9,121 nt of DNA from Burkholderiales bacterium (GTDB lineage Bacteria; Pseudomonadota; Gammaproteobacteria; Burkholderiales; Burkholderiaceae), in assembly GCA_947371645.1 (NCBI GenBank), contig CANBQJ010000149.1:1-9121 (forward strand). The letters are read 5' to 3'. Of the stretch, positions 7,537-9,121 are shown one piece after another; positions within the stretch are counted from its first letter, which is position 1, and each line of letters opens with the position of its first letter. The notes under the pieces are model-generated. The model had not been told where the DNA came from. It searched no databases and saw only the letters and a list, made by a program, of their open reading frames with translations. The position numbers and the translations under genes were made by a program.

Positions 7537-8526
7537 ATGGGCATCCAGTGGTTCCCCGGTCACATGCATGTGACCAAGAAGGCCATTTCCGAGCGCATGA
7601 AGGACATCGATGTGGTCATCGAGCTCCTGGACGCGCGCCTGCCTGGCTCCAGTGCCAACCCCATGTTGGCCCAACTCACCGGCACGCGGCCGAAGCTGAA
7701 ACTGCTCAACAAGCAGGACATCGCCGACCCAGCCCTCACCGCCGCCTGGCTCGATTGGTACAACGCGCTGCCAGACACGCGCGCCATCGGCCTGGACGCC
7801 AGCGAGACGGCCCCCGCGCAGCGCCTGATCAAGGCCTGCCGTGAACTGGCCCCGCGCCGTGGCGGCATGGACAAGCCCTTGCGCGTGCTGATCTGCGGGG
7901 TGCCCAACGTGGGCAAATCCACCTTGCTCAACACCCTGGTGGGCCGCAAGGCCGCCAAGACGGGCGACGAGGCCGGCATCACGCGGGTGGAGCAGCGCAT
8001 CTTGCTGGCCAGCGATTTCTACCTCTTCGACACCCCGGGCATGCTCTGGCCCAAGATCATCGTCGAACAAAGTGGCTACCACCTGGCCGCCAGCGGGGCC
8101 GTCGGCCGCAATGCCTACGACGAAGAAGAAACCGCCATGGCCTTGCTGGGCAGCCTCAAGGGCCCGTATGCCGCGCTGCTGGCCAAGCGCTACAAGTTGG
8201 CGGATGCAGAGGCCTTGGCCGGTTTGGACGACCAAGACTTGTTGACCCGCATCGGCAAGGCGCGCGGCGCCGTGATGTCGGGCGGCCGGGTCAACCTGCA
8301 AAAGGCCGCCGAGATCCTGCTCAACGACTACCGCAGCGCCACGCTGGGCCGCATCACCCTCGAATCGCCCGAGGCCTATGCCACCTGGCTGGCCGCCGCC
8401 GAGGCCGAAGAAGCCCGCAAGGCGGCCGAGAAGGCCGCCAAGGCCGCAGCCCGGCACAGCAGCCGCCAGGCCCGGTTGGCCGGCGATGACAGCGGCGGCG
8501 ATGACGACGACGACCGCGAAGACTGA
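7537..8526 (+). CDS. ylqF: Ribosome biogenesis GTPase YlqF/RbgA
   Basis: A 329-residue cytoplasmic GTPase of the circularly permuted YlqF/YawG group; RbgA in Bacillus acts in late assembly of the 50S subunit. The permuted motif order is visible: G4 NKQD at residues 58-61 comes before G1 GVPNVGKST at 121-129, then the G2-region threonine in GITR (147-150) and G3 DTPG at 165-168. The opening MGIQWFPGHM has His9, the position proposed as catalytic in RbgA, and supports ATG 7537. The frame stays open upstream to 7297, but that part runs antisense over mipA and is not family sequence. The ribosome-binding site is weak. After the domain, the last 45 residues are unusual: an Ala/Lys/Glu-rich helix, then GDDSGGDDDDDRED, longer and more acidic than I expect for the family. 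The helicase gene begins 5 bases after the stop, suggesting co-transcription. Confidence 0.95.
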   Translation: MGIQWFPGHMHVTKKAISERMKDIDVVIELLDARLPGSSANPMLAQLTGTRPKLKLLNKQDIADPALTAAWLDWYNALPDTRAIGLDASETAPAQRLIKACRELAPRRGGMDKPLRVLICGVPNVGKSTLLNTLVGRKAAKTGDEAGITRVEQRILLASDFYLFDTPGMLWPKIIVEQSGYHLAASGAVGRNAYDEEETAMALLGSLKGPYAALLAKRYKLADAEALAGLDDQDLLTRIGKARGAVMSGGRVNLQKAAEILLNDYRSATLGRITLESPEAYATWLAAAEAEEARKAAEKAAKAAARHSSRQARLAGDDSGGDDDDDRED

Positions 8527-8531
8527 AGGCC

Positions 8532-9121
8532 ATGGCCCCTTTCGAACCCTGGGGCATCCGCCCCACCCCTGAGCAGCGCGCCATCCAGTTCGCCCGCCAC
8601 CCGCGTGTCATCGTGCAGGCCAACGCGGGTGCGGCCAAGACCACCTCGCTGGTGCTGCGCCTGGGCCAGGCCCTGGTCGAAGGCGTGCCGCCCGGCCGCA
8701 TCCAGGTGCTCACGTATACGGATGCCGCCGTGCAGGCCTTTGGCGCTGCCATGGCACGCATGGGGCTGGACGCGGCCACCCGCCGCAGCCTGCATGTGCA
8801 GACCTTTGCGCAGTTCTGCACCCAGCGCCTGGCCGCCGCAGAAGGCCCCGGGGTGCGCCAGCTGCGCACCCCTGAGTCGCTCAAGCCCCATGTGCTGAGC
8901 GCCCTGCAGCGCGTGCTGGACAACCCCGACGACCGCCACCGCGATGCCTTCGGCCTGGCCGATGCCGACGAAGGCAATGTGGAAGGCCTGCTGGCCACCT
9001 TCGCCAAGCTCAAGGGCCGCCTGGCGCTGCAAACCGAGCTGGGCGAGCGCAGCCTCACCCCCGATGTGGCCGACGAGCTGGGCTGCGACTACATCAGCCT
9101 GCGCGCCTTCACGCGCTACGA
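8532..9121 (+). CDS. UvrD/Rep-like superfamily 1 helicase, N-terminal part (3' end outside window)
   Basis: The frame is open from ATG 8532 to the window edge, giving 196 residues of an N-terminus. It has the layout of UvrD/Rep/PcrA-type SF1A ATP-dependent DNA helicases: a Q-motif TPEQRAIQ (12-19), a P-loop ANAGAAKTTSL (30-40), and motif Ia VLTYTDAAVQAF (residues 61-72, compare LTFTNKAA), followed by a HVQTFAQFC segment like motif Ib. The P-loop is non-canonical: the family's AGxGKT has Ala35 where the second Gly normally stands, while Lys36 and Thr37 are kept. The start is only 5 bases after the rbgA stop; GAAGG at 8525-8529 is close, so coupled translation is likely. Which helicase this is (general repair or a specialised accessory type) cannot be told without the rest, including motifs II-VI. 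Confidence 0.85.
   Translation, partial: MAPFEPWGIRPTPEQRAIQFARHPRVIVQANAGAAKTTSLVLRLGQALVEGVPPGRIQVLTYTDAAVQAFGAAMARMGLDAATRRSLHVQTFAQFCTQRLAAAEGPGVRQLRTPESLKPHVLSALQRVLDNPDDRHRDAFGLADADEGNVEGLLATFAKLKGRLALQTELGERSLTPDVADELGCDYISLRAFTRY

Overview
The window is a piece of a GC-rich proteobacterial chromosome. Gene content (a minD-minE end, a stand-alone ParA-type ATPase, a circularly permuted RbgA/YlqF GTPase, MipA/OmpV and DUF808 membrane proteins) and strong G/C preference at third codon positions suggest a betaproteobacterium of the order Burkholderiales (Comamonadaceae-like). That placement is inference from gene families and composition. There are no RNA genes, insertion sequences, integrases or CRISPR arrays that I can see.

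Layout. 1-697 (+): the 3' part of minD and all of minE, the membrane oscillator that places the division septum. 853-1398 (+): a small secreted protein resembling DUF4431. 1474-2238 (+): an orphan ParA-family ATPase with no ParB beside it. 2239-2542: a 304-base gap rich in dyad symmetry, including a perfect 18-bp inverted repeat with a 7-base loop. 2543-5467 (+): the most interesting block, an N-acyltransferase of the FeeM / autoinducer-synthase type, a possible 92-residue small protein overlapping its 3' end, and a six-transmembrane hybrid histidine kinase with a receiver domain. 5516-7382 (-): a MipA/OmpV outer-membrane protein gene followed by a yedI-like (DUF808) inner-membrane protein gene, 40 bases apart. 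7537-8526 (+): rbgA/ylqF, a ribosome-assembly GTPase. 8532-9121 (+): the start of a UvrD/Rep-like superfamily 1 helicase, cut by the window edge.

How the genes may work together. Most of the window looks like ordinary housekeeping DNA. The exception is 2239-5467: an enzyme of a family that makes acylated amino-acid-type small molecules, immediately upstream of a kinase whose multi-helix sensor and hybrid layout recall CqsS/LqsS/PhcS-type quorum sensors. The enzyme gene is visibly less GC-rich than its neighbours and is preceded by a palindrome-rich leader. A synthase-sensor pair for a fatty-acyl signal is a reasonable hypothesis, but nothing in the sequence identifies the ligand, proves co-function or supplies the downstream phosphotransfer protein and response regulator.
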